A stretch of DNA of 64,000 nucleotides. Source: Pseudomonas asturiensis. GTDB taxonomy: Bacteria > Pseudomonadota > Gammaproteobacteria > Pseudomonadales > Pseudomonadaceae. Location of the stretch: positions 1 through 64,000 of the forward strand of contig NZ_FRDA01000011.1 in the NCBI RefSeq assembly GCF_900143095.1. Direction: 5' to 3'. The notes beneath the pieces were generated by a model. The model made no database searches. It was not told the origin of the DNA and was given only the letters and a program-made list of their open reading frames with translations. The translations under genes were made by a program, and so were the position numbers. This document shows, piece after piece, positions 34,327-44,400 of the stretch (the first letter of the stretch is position 1; each line of letters starts with the position of its first letter).

Positions 34327-35316
34327 CTAACTGCCTACCGCCACCTGAAACTCTGCACCCTGTTCAGGAACAGACTGCTCGCGCAACCAATCGATCACTC
34401 GCGGCCAGACCTGTTGCTGCGCGCCTTTGCTGACGAGCATTTGCACGTGCCCGAAATCTTCATTGAACCCGTGCTCACGCCCCAGACAGAGGAACTGCTT
34501 GCGATCCGACCCGATCTGTTCGAACAGCGCGCGACAGGCCCAGACCGGATCCTGATGATCACCGACCGCTGCCACTGCCAGCACAGGCACCTGTACACCT
34601 TTCAGACCCGCCCACCAATCGCTGTGCCGATCACCAAAGCGCCCGAACAGACCATGCCAGCGCATGCTCTCCAGCAACACACCCATGGGTTCATCTTCCG
34701 GCCCGCGCTTGAAACGTGGCCCGGATACGTGTTCGAAACGTTTCAGCAACAGTCGACCGGACCATTGCAGCGGCGGGATCTTGAGCGGCCAGTACGTGCG
34801 ACTGACCTGGCTGCCGAACAGCGCCACCGACGCCGCACTCGCAACGCCCAGGTACCCGCCGCCCAGCGCCGCCGCCAATGTCGTGCCGCCGAGCGAATGA
34901 CCGATCCAGTGCGGCACTTGCCCGCTCTGCTCCTGCACAAACGCCGCAATCGACGGCAGGTCGTAGCGGGCGTAATCGGCCACACAATTGGCACGATAGT
35001 TCTGGTTGCGCGCCGACAGCCCGTGCCCACGCATTTCGGGGATCCACACGTCATAACCGGCACGCGCGAGCAATGGTCCCAGCCCGATGCCCTTGGGCGA
35101 GTACCAGAACCTGCGGTTGGAGAAACTGCCGTGTACCAGAATGACCGGCACGCCCCGCCCATGAGCCTGTTCGACCAGACCCAGGCGGGTCACGGCCAGT
35201 TCGACGCTCGGATCAGGGCTGTTGGCAGGCTTGAGGCGATAAACGTCCTCGACCAGGTCGCCGCGACGCTCGGCACTGATCAAGGCAACGGGAAATAGAT
35301 GGCTGCTGCTTTGCAT
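34327..35316 (-). CDS. Alpha/beta hydrolase of unknown substrate
   Basis: The 329-residue protein has the alpha/beta-hydrolase layout: oxyanion-hole region ILVHGSFSN near residue 61, nucleophile elbow WIGHSLGGTT near residue 143, and a C-terminal His in LGREHGFNEDFGH. No signal peptide is evident. Similar proteins are found next to rraA and ppsA in other pseudomonads and are sometimes called lipase or esterase-like. The substrate is unknown. It is transcribed in the same direction as rraA, with 80 bases between. Confidence 0.85.
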   Translation of the reverse strand: MQSSSHLFPVALISAERRGDLVEDVYRLKPANSPDPSVELAVTRLGLVEQAHGRGVPVILVHGSFSNRRFWYSPKGIGLGPLLARAGYDVWIPEMRGHGLSARNQNYRANCVADYARYDLPSIAAFVQEQSGQVPHWIGHSLGGTTLAAALGGGYLGVASAASVALFGSQVSRTYWPLKIPPLQWSGRLLLKRFEHVSGPRFKRGPEDEPMGVLLESMRWHGLFGRFGDRHSDWWAGLKGVQVPVLAVAAVGDHQDPVWACRALFEQIGSDRKQFLCLGREHGFNEDFGHVQMLVSKGAQQQVWPRVIDWLREQSVPEQGAEFQVAVGS

Positions 35317-35402
35317 ATTGCTCTTTTCGGAAATTCAAAGGCATCGGGTCGCCTCTGACAGACTGGATGAAACTGCGCACAGGAACGCCTTGTCGCGCCG
35401 CA

Positions 35403-35438
35403 TAAAAAAGGCGGTTTCCGAAAAAACCGCCTCTTTTT
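35403..35438 (-). terminator. Intrinsic terminator of ppsA
   Basis: AGGCGGTTT and AAACCGCCT form a 9-bp stem flanked by A and T runs on both sides, so it can work in both directions. It lies about 50 bases after the ppsA stop. Confidence 0.88.
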
Positions 35439-35486
35439 GCTGAAACCCTGAACCATCAAGACGGCCAAGGGCTTTTTCGCGTCACA

Positions 35487-37862
35487 TCAGACCGGTGCTT
35501 GCGCCTCGGCCAGGAAGAACCAGGTCTCCAGCACCGAATCGGGGTTGAGCGAAACACTCTCGATGCCCTGATCCATCAGCCAGCGGGCCAGATCCGGGTG
35601 ATCGGAAGGGCCCTGACCGCAGATGCCGATGTACTTGCCAGCCTTGTTACAGGCCTGAATGGCATTGGACAGGAGCTTCTTGACCGCAGGGTTACGCTCG
35701 TCGAACAGGTGCGCGATGACGCCGGAGTCACGGTCCAGGCCCAGGGTCAACTGAGTCAGGTCATTGGAGCCGATGGAGAACCCGTCGAAATACTCGAGGA
35801 ACTCTTCAGCCAGGATCGCGTTGGACGGCAATTCGCACATCATGATGATGCGCAGACCGTTTTCGCCGCGCTTCAGGCCGTTGGCCGCCAACAGGTCGAT
35901 CACCTGACTCGCCTCGCCCAGGGTGCGCACGAACGGCACCATGATCTCGACGTTGGTCAGGCCCATGTCCTCACGCACACGTTTCAGCGCGCGGCACTCC
36001 AGCTCGAAGCAATCGCGGAAGTTTTCACTGATGTAGCGTGATGCGCCGCGGAAGCCCAGCATCGGGTTTTCTTCTTCCGGCTCGTACAGCTTGCCGCCGA
36101 TCAGGTTGGCGTACTCATTGGACTTGAAGTCCGACAGCCGCACGATGACTTTCTTGGGTGTGAAGGCGGCGGCCAGGGTACTGATGCCTTCGACCAGCTT
36201 CTCGACGTAGAAACCGACCGGATCGTCATAACCGGCGATGCGTTTGTCGACGCTGTCCTTGATTTCCGGGGGCAGCAGCGAGTAGTTGAGCAGCGCCTTG
36301 GGGTGCACGCCGATCATACGGTTGATGATGAACTCCAGACGCGCCAGGCCGACACCGGCATTGGGCAACTGGGCAAAATCGAAGGCGCGATCGGGGTTAC
36401 CGACGTTCATCATGATCTTGAACGGCAATTCAGGCATGGCATCGACCGAGTTGGTCTTGATGTCGAAGCCCAGTTCGCCTTCGAAGATGTAACCGGTGTC
36501 GCCCTCGGCGCAGGACACTGTCACGCCCTGCCCGTCCTGCAGCAACTGAGTGGCGTTGCCACAGCCGACGACAGCCGGAATGCCCAGCTCACGGGCGATG
36601 ATCGCCGCGTGGCAGGTACGGCCGCCACGGTTGGTGACGATGGCGCTCGCACGCTTCATGACCGGTTCCCAGTCCGGGTCGGTCATGTCGGAGACCAGCA
36701 CATCACCGGCCTGCACCTTGTCCATCTCGGACACGTCCTTGATGATCCGCACCTTGCCCGCGCCAATACGCTGGCCGATGGCACGCCCTTCGACCAGCAC
36801 CTTGCCGGTCTCCTTGAGCAGGTAGCGCTCCATGACGTTGGCCGAGGCACGGCTCTTCACGGTTTCAGGACGCGCCTGAACGATGTAGAGCTTGCCGTCA
36901 TCACCATCCTTGGCCCATTCAATGTCCATCGGGCACTTGTAGTGCTTCTCGATGATCATCGCCTGCTTGGCCAGCTCGGACACTTCCGCATCGCTCAGGC
37001 AGAAACGCGCACGGTCGGCAGGCTCGACGTCGATCACCTTGACCGAACGACCGGCCTTGGCCTCTTCGCCGTAAATCATCTTGATGGCCTTGCTGCCCAG
37101 GTTGCGACGCAGTATCGCAGGGCGGCCAGCCGCCAGGGTGTCCTTGTGTACGTAGAATTCGTCGGGGTTCACGGCACCTTGCACAACCGTTTCACCCAGG
37201 CCATAGGCACCGGTGATGAACACCACGTCGCGAAAGCCCGATTCGGTATCCAGGGTGAACATCACGCCTGCGGTACCGGTTTCGGAACGCACCATGCGCT
37301 GCACGCCCGCAGAAAGCGCCACCAGCTTGTGGTCGAAGCCCTGATGCACACGGTAGGAAATGGCACGGTCATTGAACAGCGAGGCGAACACTTCCTTGGC
37401 AGCACGAATGACGTTTTCGACGCCGCGGATGTTCAGGAAGGTTTCCTGCTGACCTGCGAAGGAGGCGTCAGGCAGGTCTTCAGCGGTGGCGGAAGAACGC
37501 ACGGCAACGGCCAGATTCGGGTTGCCTGCCGACAGCGCGGCAAAGGCCGTGCGGATCTCGGCGTTGAGCTTCTCGGGGAATTCGGCTTCCATGATCCACT
37601 GACGAATCTGCGCGCCGGTGCGGGCCAGAGCGTTGACGTCGTCGACATCAAGCGCATCCAGGGCTGCGTGGATCTGATCGTTCAGACCGCTGAGCTCAAG
37701 GAAATCACGGTAGGCCTGGGCCGTAGTCGCGAAGCCACCAGGTACTGAAACGCCAGCACCTGCGAGGTTGCTGATCATTTCGCCGAGGGATGCGTTCTTG
37801 CCTCCCACGTGCTCCACATCATGGACGCCGAGCTTATCGAGGGAAACTACGTACTCTACCAA
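35487..37862 (-). CDS. ppsA: Phosphoenolpyruvate synthase
   Basis: This enzyme makes PEP from pyruvate and ATP for gluconeogenesis. Domains: N-terminal ATP-grasp nucleotide-binding (about 15-345), mobile phospho-His domain (NRGGRTCHAAIIARELG, about 415-430), and C-terminal PEP/pyruvate barrel with the GSNDLTQL block. The start is the TTG at 37862, preceded by GGAGAGATCACC, giving MVEYVVSLDKLG and a family-typical 791 residues. Divergent from its regulator ppsR, with about 190 bases between them. Confidence 0.95.
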   Translation of the reverse strand: MVEYVVSLDKLGVHDVEHVGGKNASLGEMISNLAGAGVSVPGGFATTAQAYRDFLELSGLNDQIHAALDALDVDDVNALARTGAQIRQWIMEAEFPEKLNAEIRTAFAALSAGNPNLAVAVRSSATAEDLPDASFAGQQETFLNIRGVENVIRAAKEVFASLFNDRAISYRVHQGFDHKLVALSAGVQRMVRSETGTAGVMFTLDTESGFRDVVFITGAYGLGETVVQGAVNPDEFYVHKDTLAAGRPAILRRNLGSKAIKMIYGEEAKAGRSVKVIDVEPADRARFCLSDAEVSELAKQAMIIEKHYKCPMDIEWAKDGDDGKLYIVQARPETVKSRASANVMERYLLKETGKVLVEGRAIGQRIGAGKVRIIKDVSEMDKVQAGDVLVSDMTDPDWEPVMKRASAIVTNRGGRTCHAAIIARELGIPAVVGCGNATQLLQDGQGVTVSCAEGDTGYIFEGELGFDIKTNSVDAMPELPFKIMMNVGNPDRAFDFAQLPNAGVGLARLEFIINRMIGVHPKALLNYSLLPPEIKDSVDKRIAGYDDPVGFYVEKLVEGISTLAAAFTPKKVIVRLSDFKSNEYANLIGGKLYEPEEENPMLGFRGASRYISENFRDCFELECRALKRVREDMGLTNVEIMVPFVRTLGEASQVIDLLAANGLKRGENGLRIIMMCELPSNAILAEEFLEYFDGFSIGSNDLTQLTLGLDRDSGVIAHLFDERNPAVKKLLSNAIQACNKAGKYIGICGQGPSDHPDLARWLMDQGIESVSLNPDSVLETWFFLAEAQAPV

Positions 37863-38054
37863 GGTGATCTCTCCACTAACTGTGTTTGTTGTTGGGAAAA
37901 GCTCATTCACCCAAGCCACTGTCACGTGGCCGCGGGCGTTTCGGGTCGGGCGCAAGCCTGAACCTTCAAAATAGGTGAGAATGCAGACCCTCAGGGCCCG
38001 CAAGCGCGCCTATGATATCCAAGAATCGTCAACTGCTTAAGGCCAGGAGCGCAA

Positions 38055-38873
38055 ATGAAACGATCCGCTTTCTTCATCTCCGACGGGACCGGGATCACGG
38101 CTGAAACCCTGGGTCAAAGCCTGTTAGCGCAATTTGAAAACATCACGTTCAACAAGTTCACCAGGCCCTATATCGACAGCGTCGAGAAAGCGCGGGCGAT
38201 GGTACAACAAATCAACAACGCCGCGGACAAGGACGATGTCCGGCCGATCATCTTCGACACCATCGTCAATCAGGACATTCGGGAGATCCTGGCCACCTCC
38301 AACGGCTTCATGATCGATATTTTCTCGACCTTTCTGGCCCCGCTGGAACAGGAGCTTAGTTCACACTCCTCGTATTCGGTGGGCAAATCGCACTCCATCG
38401 GTCACAACTCCAACTACATGGAGCGCATCGAGGCTGTCAATTTCGCGCTGGACAATGACGACGGCGCACGCACGCATTATTACGACAAGGCCGACATTAT
38501 CCTGGTTGGCGTCTCGCGTTGCGGAAAGACCCCGACCTGTCTGTACATGGCCATGCAGTTCGGCATCCGCGCAGCCAACTACCCGCTGACCGAAGACGAC
38601 ATGGAGCGCCTGCAACTGCCCGCCGCGCTCAAGCAGCATCGCGAAAAGCTGTTCGGCCTGACCATCGACCCTGACCGCCTGACGGCCATTCGTCACGAAC
38701 GCAAACCCAACAGCCGTTATTCAAGCTTTGCGCAGTGCGAATTCGAAGTGCGGGAAGTGGAGAACCTGTTTCGTCGGGAAAACATCCCGAACATCAATTC
38801 AACCCACTTTTCCGTGGAAGAAATCTCCGCCAAGGTGCTGGTTGAGAAAGGAGTGGAGCGGCGGTTCAAGTAA
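38055..38873 (+). CDS. ppsR: PEP synthase regulatory kinase/pyrophosphorylase
   Basis: This DUF299 protein inactivates PEP synthase by ADP-dependent phosphorylation of a threonine and reactivates it by phosphorolysis. The 272 residues contain the P-loop GVSRCGKTPT near residue 150 and the N-terminal FFISDGTGITAETLG typical of the family. AGGAG lies upstream of ATG 38055. Its divergent pairing with ppsA supports the assignment. Confidence 0.95.
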   Translation: MKRSAFFISDGTGITAETLGQSLLAQFENITFNKFTRPYIDSVEKARAMVQQINNAADKDDVRPIIFDTIVNQDIREILATSNGFMIDIFSTFLAPLEQELSSHSSYSVGKSHSIGHNSNYMERIEAVNFALDNDDGARTHYYDKADIILVGVSRCGKTPTCLYMAMQFGIRAANYPLTEDDMERLQLPAALKQHREKLFGLTIDPDRLTAIRHERKPNSRYSSFAQCEFEVREVENLFRRENIPNINSTHFSVEEISAKVLVEKGVERRFK

Positions 38874-38952
38874 GGGCCATTTCGCTGGATTGCCGAACAG
38901 AGCAATCCAGCCCCATAAAAACGCGTAACTCTTTGAATTAAAGCAATTTATT

Positions 38953-39039
38953 GTGGAAAGCGGCTTACCGGCGATGCTTTTTCTGCAGCAACACATCAGT
39001 GACTGAACTGACGCCATCGCCGGCAATCCGCCTCCCACG
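38953..39039. repeat. BIME: inverted REP pair, left copy near prpF
   Basis: A degenerate left arm (GTGGAAAGCGGCTTACCGGCG) and right arm (GCCGGCAATCCGCCTCCCAC) enclose a spacer of about 45 bases. The spacer is almost identical to that of the repeat at 40378-40462, so the two copies share a recent origin. Confidence 0.9.
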
Positions 39040-39111
39040 AGTGGTGCGTTTATTCAGCGGGATCGGGGCCAACGCGGTGCATTGGCACGATCAATCCGCG
39101 TATTTCCATCC

Positions 39112-40296
39112 TTAAGGTTGCGGCACCCGCACCCAACCCTCCATCAGCACCCGGGCACTGCGGCTCATGATGGCTTTGGTGACTTTCCACTCGCCATCCT
39201 GCTGGTGCGCTTCAGCCCCTACTCGCAAGGTGCCGGACGGATGACCGAACCGCACCGCAACACGCGTTTCGCCACCAGCCGCCAGATTGACCAGTGTGCC
39301 CGGAATAGCGGCGGCCGTGCCGATGGCAACCGCCGCCGTGCCCATCATTGCGTGATGCAGCTTGCCCATGGACACGGCGCGCACCCGCAGATCAATGTCC
39401 TGCGCGGCGACCGCTTTGCCGCTTGACGACACGTAGCCAGACGGCGGAGCGACAAAAGCGACCTTGGGTGTGTGCTGCCGACGTGCCGCTTCATCTATAT
39501 GAGCGATCAGCCCCATGCGCACTGCCCCGTGAGCCCGAATGGTCTCCAGCTTCGCCAACGCTTCGGGACTGCCGTTGATATCCCCCTGCAGCTCGCTGCC
39601 GGTGTAACCAATATCGGCGGCGTTGATGAAGATGGTCGGGATGCCTGCGTTGATCATCGTCGCTTTCAGCGTACCGACACCCGGCACCTCAAGGTCATCG
39701 ACCAGATGCCCCGTAGGGAACATCGAACCTGCGGCGCCCTCTTCATCCGCTGCCGGATCGATAAACTCCAACTGAACCTCGGCGGCGGGAAAAGTGACGC
39801 CATCAAGCTCGAAATCACCGGTTTCCTGCACCTCACCCTTGCTGATCGGCACGTGGGCGATGATGGTCTTGCCGATATTGGCCTGCCAGATACGCACAAT
39901 GGCGATGCCGTCCTGCGGAATGCGGCCGGCATCGACCAGACCGCTGAGAATCGCGAACGAACCGACCGCTGCCGACAGGTTGCCGCAGTTGCCGCTCCAG
40001 TCGACGAAAGGCTTGTCGATGGACACCTGACCGAACAGGTAATCGACATCATGATCGGCCTTGTCGGAGCGCGACAGAATCACTGTCTTGCTGGTGCTGG
40101 ATGTTGCCCCGCCCATGCCGTCAATCTGCTTTTCATAGGGATCGGGGCTGCCGATCACGCGCAGCAGCAATGCATCCCTGGCCGGACCCGGGACCTGAGC
40201 AGCTTCGGGCAGATCAAGCAGGTTGAAAAACACCCCCTTGCTGGTCCCCCCACGCATGTAGGTGGCGGGAATTCTGATTTGCGGTAAATGAGTCAT
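39112..40296 (-). CDS. prpF: 2-methylaconitate cis-trans isomerase
   Basis: PrpF converts the trans-2-methylaconitate made by AcnD into the cis isomer, so that AcnD plus PrpF replace PrpD in propionate catabolism. The 394-residue protein begins MTHLPQIRIPATYMRGGTSKG, the family hallmark; WSGNCGNLSAAVGSFAI and GGATSSTSK are also conserved. The start at 40296 is chosen on this basis. It is the last prp gene seen and is separated from acnD by a BIME, which may lower its expression relative to acnD or stabilise upstream mRNA. Confidence 0.95.
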   Translation of the reverse strand: MTHLPQIRIPATYMRGGTSKGVFFNLLDLPEAAQVPGPARDALLLRVIGSPDPYEKQIDGMGGATSSTSKTVILSRSDKADHDVDYLFGQVSIDKPFVDWSGNCGNLSAAVGSFAILSGLVDAGRIPQDGIAIVRIWQANIGKTIIAHVPISKGEVQETGDFELDGVTFPAAEVQLEFIDPAADEEGAAGSMFPTGHLVDDLEVPGVGTLKATMINAGIPTIFINAADIGYTGSELQGDINGSPEALAKLETIRAHGAVRMGLIAHIDEAARRQHTPKVAFVAPPSGYVSSSGKAVAAQDIDLRVRAVSMGKLHHAMMGTAAVAIGTAAAIPGTLVNLAAGGETRVAVRFGHPSGTLRVGAEAHQQDGEWKVTKAIMSRSARVLMEGWVRVPQP

Positions 40297-40377
40297 GCCT
40301 GTTCCTGTCCCGGTTATTGATCGTTGCCATGCCCCGCGCTCATCGCTACAGACAAGTCTCGCGGCAACCAGCGAACT

Positions 40378-40462
40378 GTGGGAGGCGGCTTGCCGGCGAT
40401 GCTTTTTCTGAAGCAACACATCACTGACTGAACTGACGCCATCGCCGGCAAGCCGCCTCCCA
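40378..40462. repeat. BIME: inverted REP pair between acnD and prpF
   Basis: Left arm GTGGGAGGCGGCTTGCCGGC and right arm GCCGGCAAGCCGCCTCCCA are nearly perfect inverse copies. The spacer (begins GATGCTTTTTCTGAAGCAAC) matches that of the copy at 38953-39039 except for a few bases. It lies inside the prp operon. Confidence 0.93.
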
Positions 40463-40541
40463 AGGGGTATGTATTCACTCAGACACTTTTGTTTTGATCG
40501 TGCCCATGCGCTGCGTGGGCACGATCAGTGCTGCTCTGTTT

Positions 40542-43130
40542 TCAAGACACCGTCGCCTCGAGGAAATCCTGCGCGAAACGCTGCAATACGCCGCCCGCCT
40601 CGTAGATGGAGAGTTCCTCAGCGGTGTCCAGACGGCACGTCATCGGTACCTCCAGGCGCTCACCATTCCTGCGGTTGATCACCAGGGTCAGGGTCGCACG
40701 CGGGGTCCGCTGACCCACCACGTCGAAGGTTTCGCTGCCATCGATGCCCAGTGTCAGGCGGCTGGTGCCCGGTTTGAACTCCAGCGGCAATACCCCCATG
40801 CCCACCAGGTTGGTGCGATGGATACGCTCGAAGCCTTCGGCGGCAATCGCCTCGACACCCGCCAGCCGCACGCCCTTGGCCGCCCAGTCACGGGATGAAC
40901 CCTGACCGTAATCGGCACCGGCGATGATGATCAGCGGCTGCTTGCGCGCCATGTAGGTCTCGATGGCTTCCCACATGCGCGTGACCTGGCCTTCCGGCTC
41001 GATCCGGGTCAGCGATCCTTTTTTGACCTTGCCCTCCACCACGGCCATTTCGTTGACCAGTTGCGGGTTGGCGAAGGTGGCACGCTGTGCGGTCAGGTGA
41101 TCGCCGCGGTGGGTCGCGTAAGAGTTGAAGTCTTCCTCGGGCACGCCCATTTTCGCCAGGTACTCGCCTGCGGCGCTGTCGAGCATGATCGCGTTGGAGG
41201 GCGACAGGTGATCCGTGGTGATGTTGTCCGGCAGCACCGCCAGCGCACGCATGCCGTTGAGCGTGCGCTCCCCGGCCAGCGCGCCTTCCCAGTAAGGCGG
41301 ACGACGGATGTAAGTGCTCATCGCGCGCCAGTCATAGAGCGGCTCGACTTTCGGCCCGGTGTGCTCTTCGATGGCGAACATCGGGATGTAGACCTGCCGG
41401 AACTGCTCTGGTTTGACCGACGCCTGCACAACGGCGTCGATCTCTTCGTCTGCAGGCCAGATGTCCATCAGACGAATCGCCTTGCCATCGACAACCCCCA
41501 GCACGTCCTTTTCGATATCGAAACGAATCGTGCCGGCGATTGCGTAAGCGACCACCAGCGGCGGCGAGGCGAGAAACGCCTGTTTGGCGTAAGGGTGGAT
41601 GCGTCCATCAAAGTTGCGATTACCGGACAATACCGCCGTGGCGTAGAGGTCACGGTCGATGATTTCCTGCTGGATGACCGGATCCAGCGCGCCAGACATG
41701 CCGTTGCAGGTCGTGCAGGCAAACGCGACCACGCCGAAACCCAACTGCTCAAGTTCGGTGGTCAGCCCGGCGGCGTCCAGATACAACGCCACGGTTTTCG
41801 AGCCAGGTGCCAGTGACGACTTGACCCAGGGCTTGCGCGTCAGCCCCAGGCGATTCGCATTGCGCGCCAGCAAGCCGGCGGCAATCACGTTGCGCGGATT
41901 GCTGGTGTTGGTGCAACTGGTGATTGCCGCGATGATCACCGCGCCATCGGGCATCTGACCCGGCACGTCGTCCCATTGCCCGGCGATGCCTCTGGCGGCC
42001 AGATCGGAGGTCGCGACACGCGCATGCGGATTCGACGGTCCGGCCATGTTGCGCACCACACTGGACAGATCGAAGCTCAGCACCCGCTCATATTCAACCT
42101 GCTGCAGGCTGTCAGACCACAACCCGGTGTGCCTGGCGTACAGCTCGACCAGCTTGACCTGCTCATCCTCGCGCCCGGTCAGGCGCAGGTAATCGATGGT
42201 TTGCGAGTCGATCGAGAACATTGCCGCCGTAGCGCCGTACTCCGGTGCCATATTGGAAATCGTCGCCCGGTCGCCCAGCGTAAGGCTGGCTGCGCCTTCG
42301 CCGTAGAACTCAAGGTATGCGCCTACCACTTTCTGTTGGCGCAGGTATTCGGTCAGGGCCAACACCACGTCGGTGGCAGTGATACCGGGCTGGCGGCGGC
42401 CGGTCAGCTCGACACCGATGATGTCCGGCAGACGCATCCAGGACGCACGGCCAAGCATCACGTTTTCAGCCTCCAGGCCGCCGACGCCAATGGCGATCAC
42501 GCCCAGCGCATCAACGTGCGGGGTGTGGCTGTCAGTGCCGACCAGCGTGTCGGGAAAGGCCACGCCGTCGAGCACCTGAACCACCGGCGACATTTTTTCC
42601 AGATTGATCTGGTGCATGATGCCGTTGCCGGGCGGAATCACTTCGACGTTCTTGAACGCCTGCTTGGTCCAGTCGATGAAGTGGAAGCGGTCTTCGTTGC
42701 GACGGTCTTCGATGGCACGGTTCTTCTCGAACGCCTGCGGATCATTGCCCCCACACTCCACAGCCAGCGAGTGATCGACGATCAGTTGTACCGGCACCAC
42801 CGGGTTGACCAGCGCGGGATCCCCCCCTTGAGAGGCAATGGCATCGCGCAAGCCTGCCAGATCAACCAGCGCGGTCTGGCCAAGGATGTCGTGACACACC
42901 ACACGTGCCGGAAACCAGGGGAAATCCAGGTCGCGGCGGCGCTCGATCAGTTGGGTCAGCGATGCGTTCAGGGTCGCCGGGTCACAACGACGCACCAGGT
43001 TTTCGGCCAATACGCGTGAGGTGTAGGGCAACGTGGCGTAAGCGCCAGGCTTGATGGCCTCGACGGCCGCGTGGGCATCGAAATAGTCCAGCCGGGTACC
43101 GGGAAGCGGTTTGCGAAATTCACTGTTCAT
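40542..43130 (-). CDS. acnD: Fe/S-dependent 2-methylisocitrate dehydratase
   Basis: AcnD dehydrates 2-methylcitrate to trans-2-methylaconitate. The 862-residue protein belongs to the aconitase A family. The cluster-binding cysteines are in CTNTSNPRN and in ACTTCNGMSG. The conserved DSHTPHVDALGVIAIGVGG block and the C-terminal swivel domain (GADYGQGSSRDWAAKG) are clear. Genomic context beside prpC and prpF separates it from acnA. Length is typical for AcnD. Confidence 0.95.
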   Translation of the reverse strand: MNSEFRKPLPGTRLDYFDAHAAVEAIKPGAYATLPYTSRVLAENLVRRCDPATLNASLTQLIERRRDLDFPWFPARVVCHDILGQTALVDLAGLRDAIASQGGDPALVNPVVPVQLIVDHSLAVECGGNDPQAFEKNRAIEDRRNEDRFHFIDWTKQAFKNVEVIPPGNGIMHQINLEKMSPVVQVLDGVAFPDTLVGTDSHTPHVDALGVIAIGVGGLEAENVMLGRASWMRLPDIIGVELTGRRQPGITATDVVLALTEYLRQQKVVGAYLEFYGEGAASLTLGDRATISNMAPEYGATAAMFSIDSQTIDYLRLTGREDEQVKLVELYARHTGLWSDSLQQVEYERVLSFDLSSVVRNMAGPSNPHARVATSDLAARGIAGQWDDVPGQMPDGAVIIAAITSCTNTSNPRNVIAAGLLARNANRLGLTRKPWVKSSLAPGSKTVALYLDAAGLTTELEQLGFGVVAFACTTCNGMSGALDPVIQQEIIDRDLYATAVLSGNRNFDGRIHPYAKQAFLASPPLVVAYAIAGTIRFDIEKDVLGVVDGKAIRLMDIWPADEEIDAVVQASVKPEQFRQVYIPMFAIEEHTGPKVEPLYDWRAMSTYIRRPPYWEGALAGERTLNGMRALAVLPDNITTDHLSPSNAIMLDSAAGEYLAKMGVPEEDFNSYATHRGDHLTAQRATFANPQLVNEMAVVEGKVKKGSLTRIEPEGQVTRMWEAIETYMARKQPLIIIAGADYGQGSSRDWAAKGVRLAGVEAIAAEGFERIHRTNLVGMGVLPLEFKPGTSRLTLGIDGSETFDVVGQRTPRATLTLVINRRNGERLEVPMTCRLDTAEELSIYEAGGVLQRFAQDFLEATVS

Positions 43131-43216
43131 GGCGGGCTCGGTTCATTGCTGGCGACATCAGGAGGGTTTCGAAAAGCGGGCGGGAAGCTCATCAGCGGCT
43201 CCCCTGCCCGTCTGGC

Positions 43217-44344
43217 TCAGCGGCTCTGGATGGGCACGAAGCTGCGTTGCGCGACGCCTGTGTATTCGGCGCTCGGACGAATGATGCGGTTGTTGCTGCG
43301 CTGTTCGAACACATGGGCTGCCCAGCCAGTCAGGCGCGAACAGACGAAGATCGGCGTGAACAGCTTGGTCGGAATGCCCATGAAGTGGTACGCCGAGGCG
43401 TGGTAGAAATCGGCGTTGGGGAACAGCTTCTTCTGCTCCCACATGACCTTGTCGATGGCCTCGGAAACCGGGAACAGCACGGTATCGCCCACCTCATCGG
43501 CGAGCTTCTTCGACCAGCCTTTGATCACCTCGTTACGCGGATCTGACTCTTTGTAGATCGCGTGCCCGAAGCCCATGATCTTTTCCTTGCGCTCCAGCAT
43601 GCCCAGCGTGCCTTGGGTCGCCTCATCGGCCGAACCGAAACGCTGAATCATGTCCATTGCCGCTTCGTTGGCCCCGCCGTGCAGCGGGCCACGCAACGTC
43701 CCGATGGCTGCCGTGATGCAGGAGTACAAGTCCGACAGGGTCGAAGCGCAGACCCGTGCGGTAAAGGTCGAGGCATTGAATTCGTGCTCGGCATACAGGA
43801 TCAGCGACACGTCCATGACCTTGCGGTGCAGCTCGCTGGGCGTTTTATCCAGCAACAGGTGCAGGAAGTGCCCGCCGATGGAGTCTTCATCGGTCACACA
43901 GTCAATGCGCTTGCCTTCGTGGCTGAAGCGATACCAGTAGCACATGATCGCCGGAAAGGCCGCGAGCAGGCGGTCAGTCGAGTCGCGCTGCTGCTCGAAG
44001 CTGCGCTCCGGCTCAAGGGTGCCCAGCATCGACGCACCAGTGCGCATCACGTCCATCGGGTGAGTGTCGGCCGGAATGCGCTCAAGCACTTCCTTCAACG
44101 CCTGCGGCAGTTCGCGCAACGCTTTGAGGCGCTGCAGATAAGCGCTCAGTTGAGTCTGGGTCGGAAGCTCGCCATAGAGCAGCAGATAAGCGACTTCCTC
44201 GAAGCGCGCTTCGGCAGCCAGCTCGCGCACGTCATAGCCACGATACGTCAGGCCAGCGCCTGCCATGCCGACGGTGGACAGGGCTGTCTGTCCGGCAACC
44301 TGACCCCGCAGACCTGCGCCGCTCAATACTTTTGCTTCAGCCAT
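43217..44344 (-). CDS. prpC: 2-methylcitrate synthase
   Basis: PrpC condenses propionyl-CoA with oxaloacetate. The 375-residue protein is a short (type II-small) citrate synthase. The His and Asp catalytic regions are visible (LHGGANEAAM, GFGHAIYKESDPRN and the C-terminal RLTGWAAHVFEQ). GGAG precedes ATG 44344. prpB lies 56 bases upstream and acnD follows 86 bases downstream, on the same strand. Confidence 0.95.
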   Translation of the reverse strand: MAEAKVLSGAGLRGQVAGQTALSTVGMAGAGLTYRGYDVRELAAEARFEEVAYLLLYGELPTQTQLSAYLQRLKALRELPQALKEVLERIPADTHPMDVMRTGASMLGTLEPERSFEQQRDSTDRLLAAFPAIMCYWYRFSHEGKRIDCVTDEDSIGGHFLHLLLDKTPSELHRKVMDVSLILYAEHEFNASTFTARVCASTLSDLYSCITAAIGTLRGPLHGGANEAAMDMIQRFGSADEATQGTLGMLERKEKIMGFGHAIYKESDPRNEVIKGWSKKLADEVGDTVLFPVSEAIDKVMWEQKKLFPNADFYHASAYHFMGIPTKLFTPIFVCSRLTGWAAHVFEQRSNNRIIRPSAEYTGVAQRSFVPIQSR

Positions 44345-44400
44345 TGCATTCTCCAGTTCTTGAAATTGTCGGGAATTGGCGATTCTTGATGCCGATTCGG

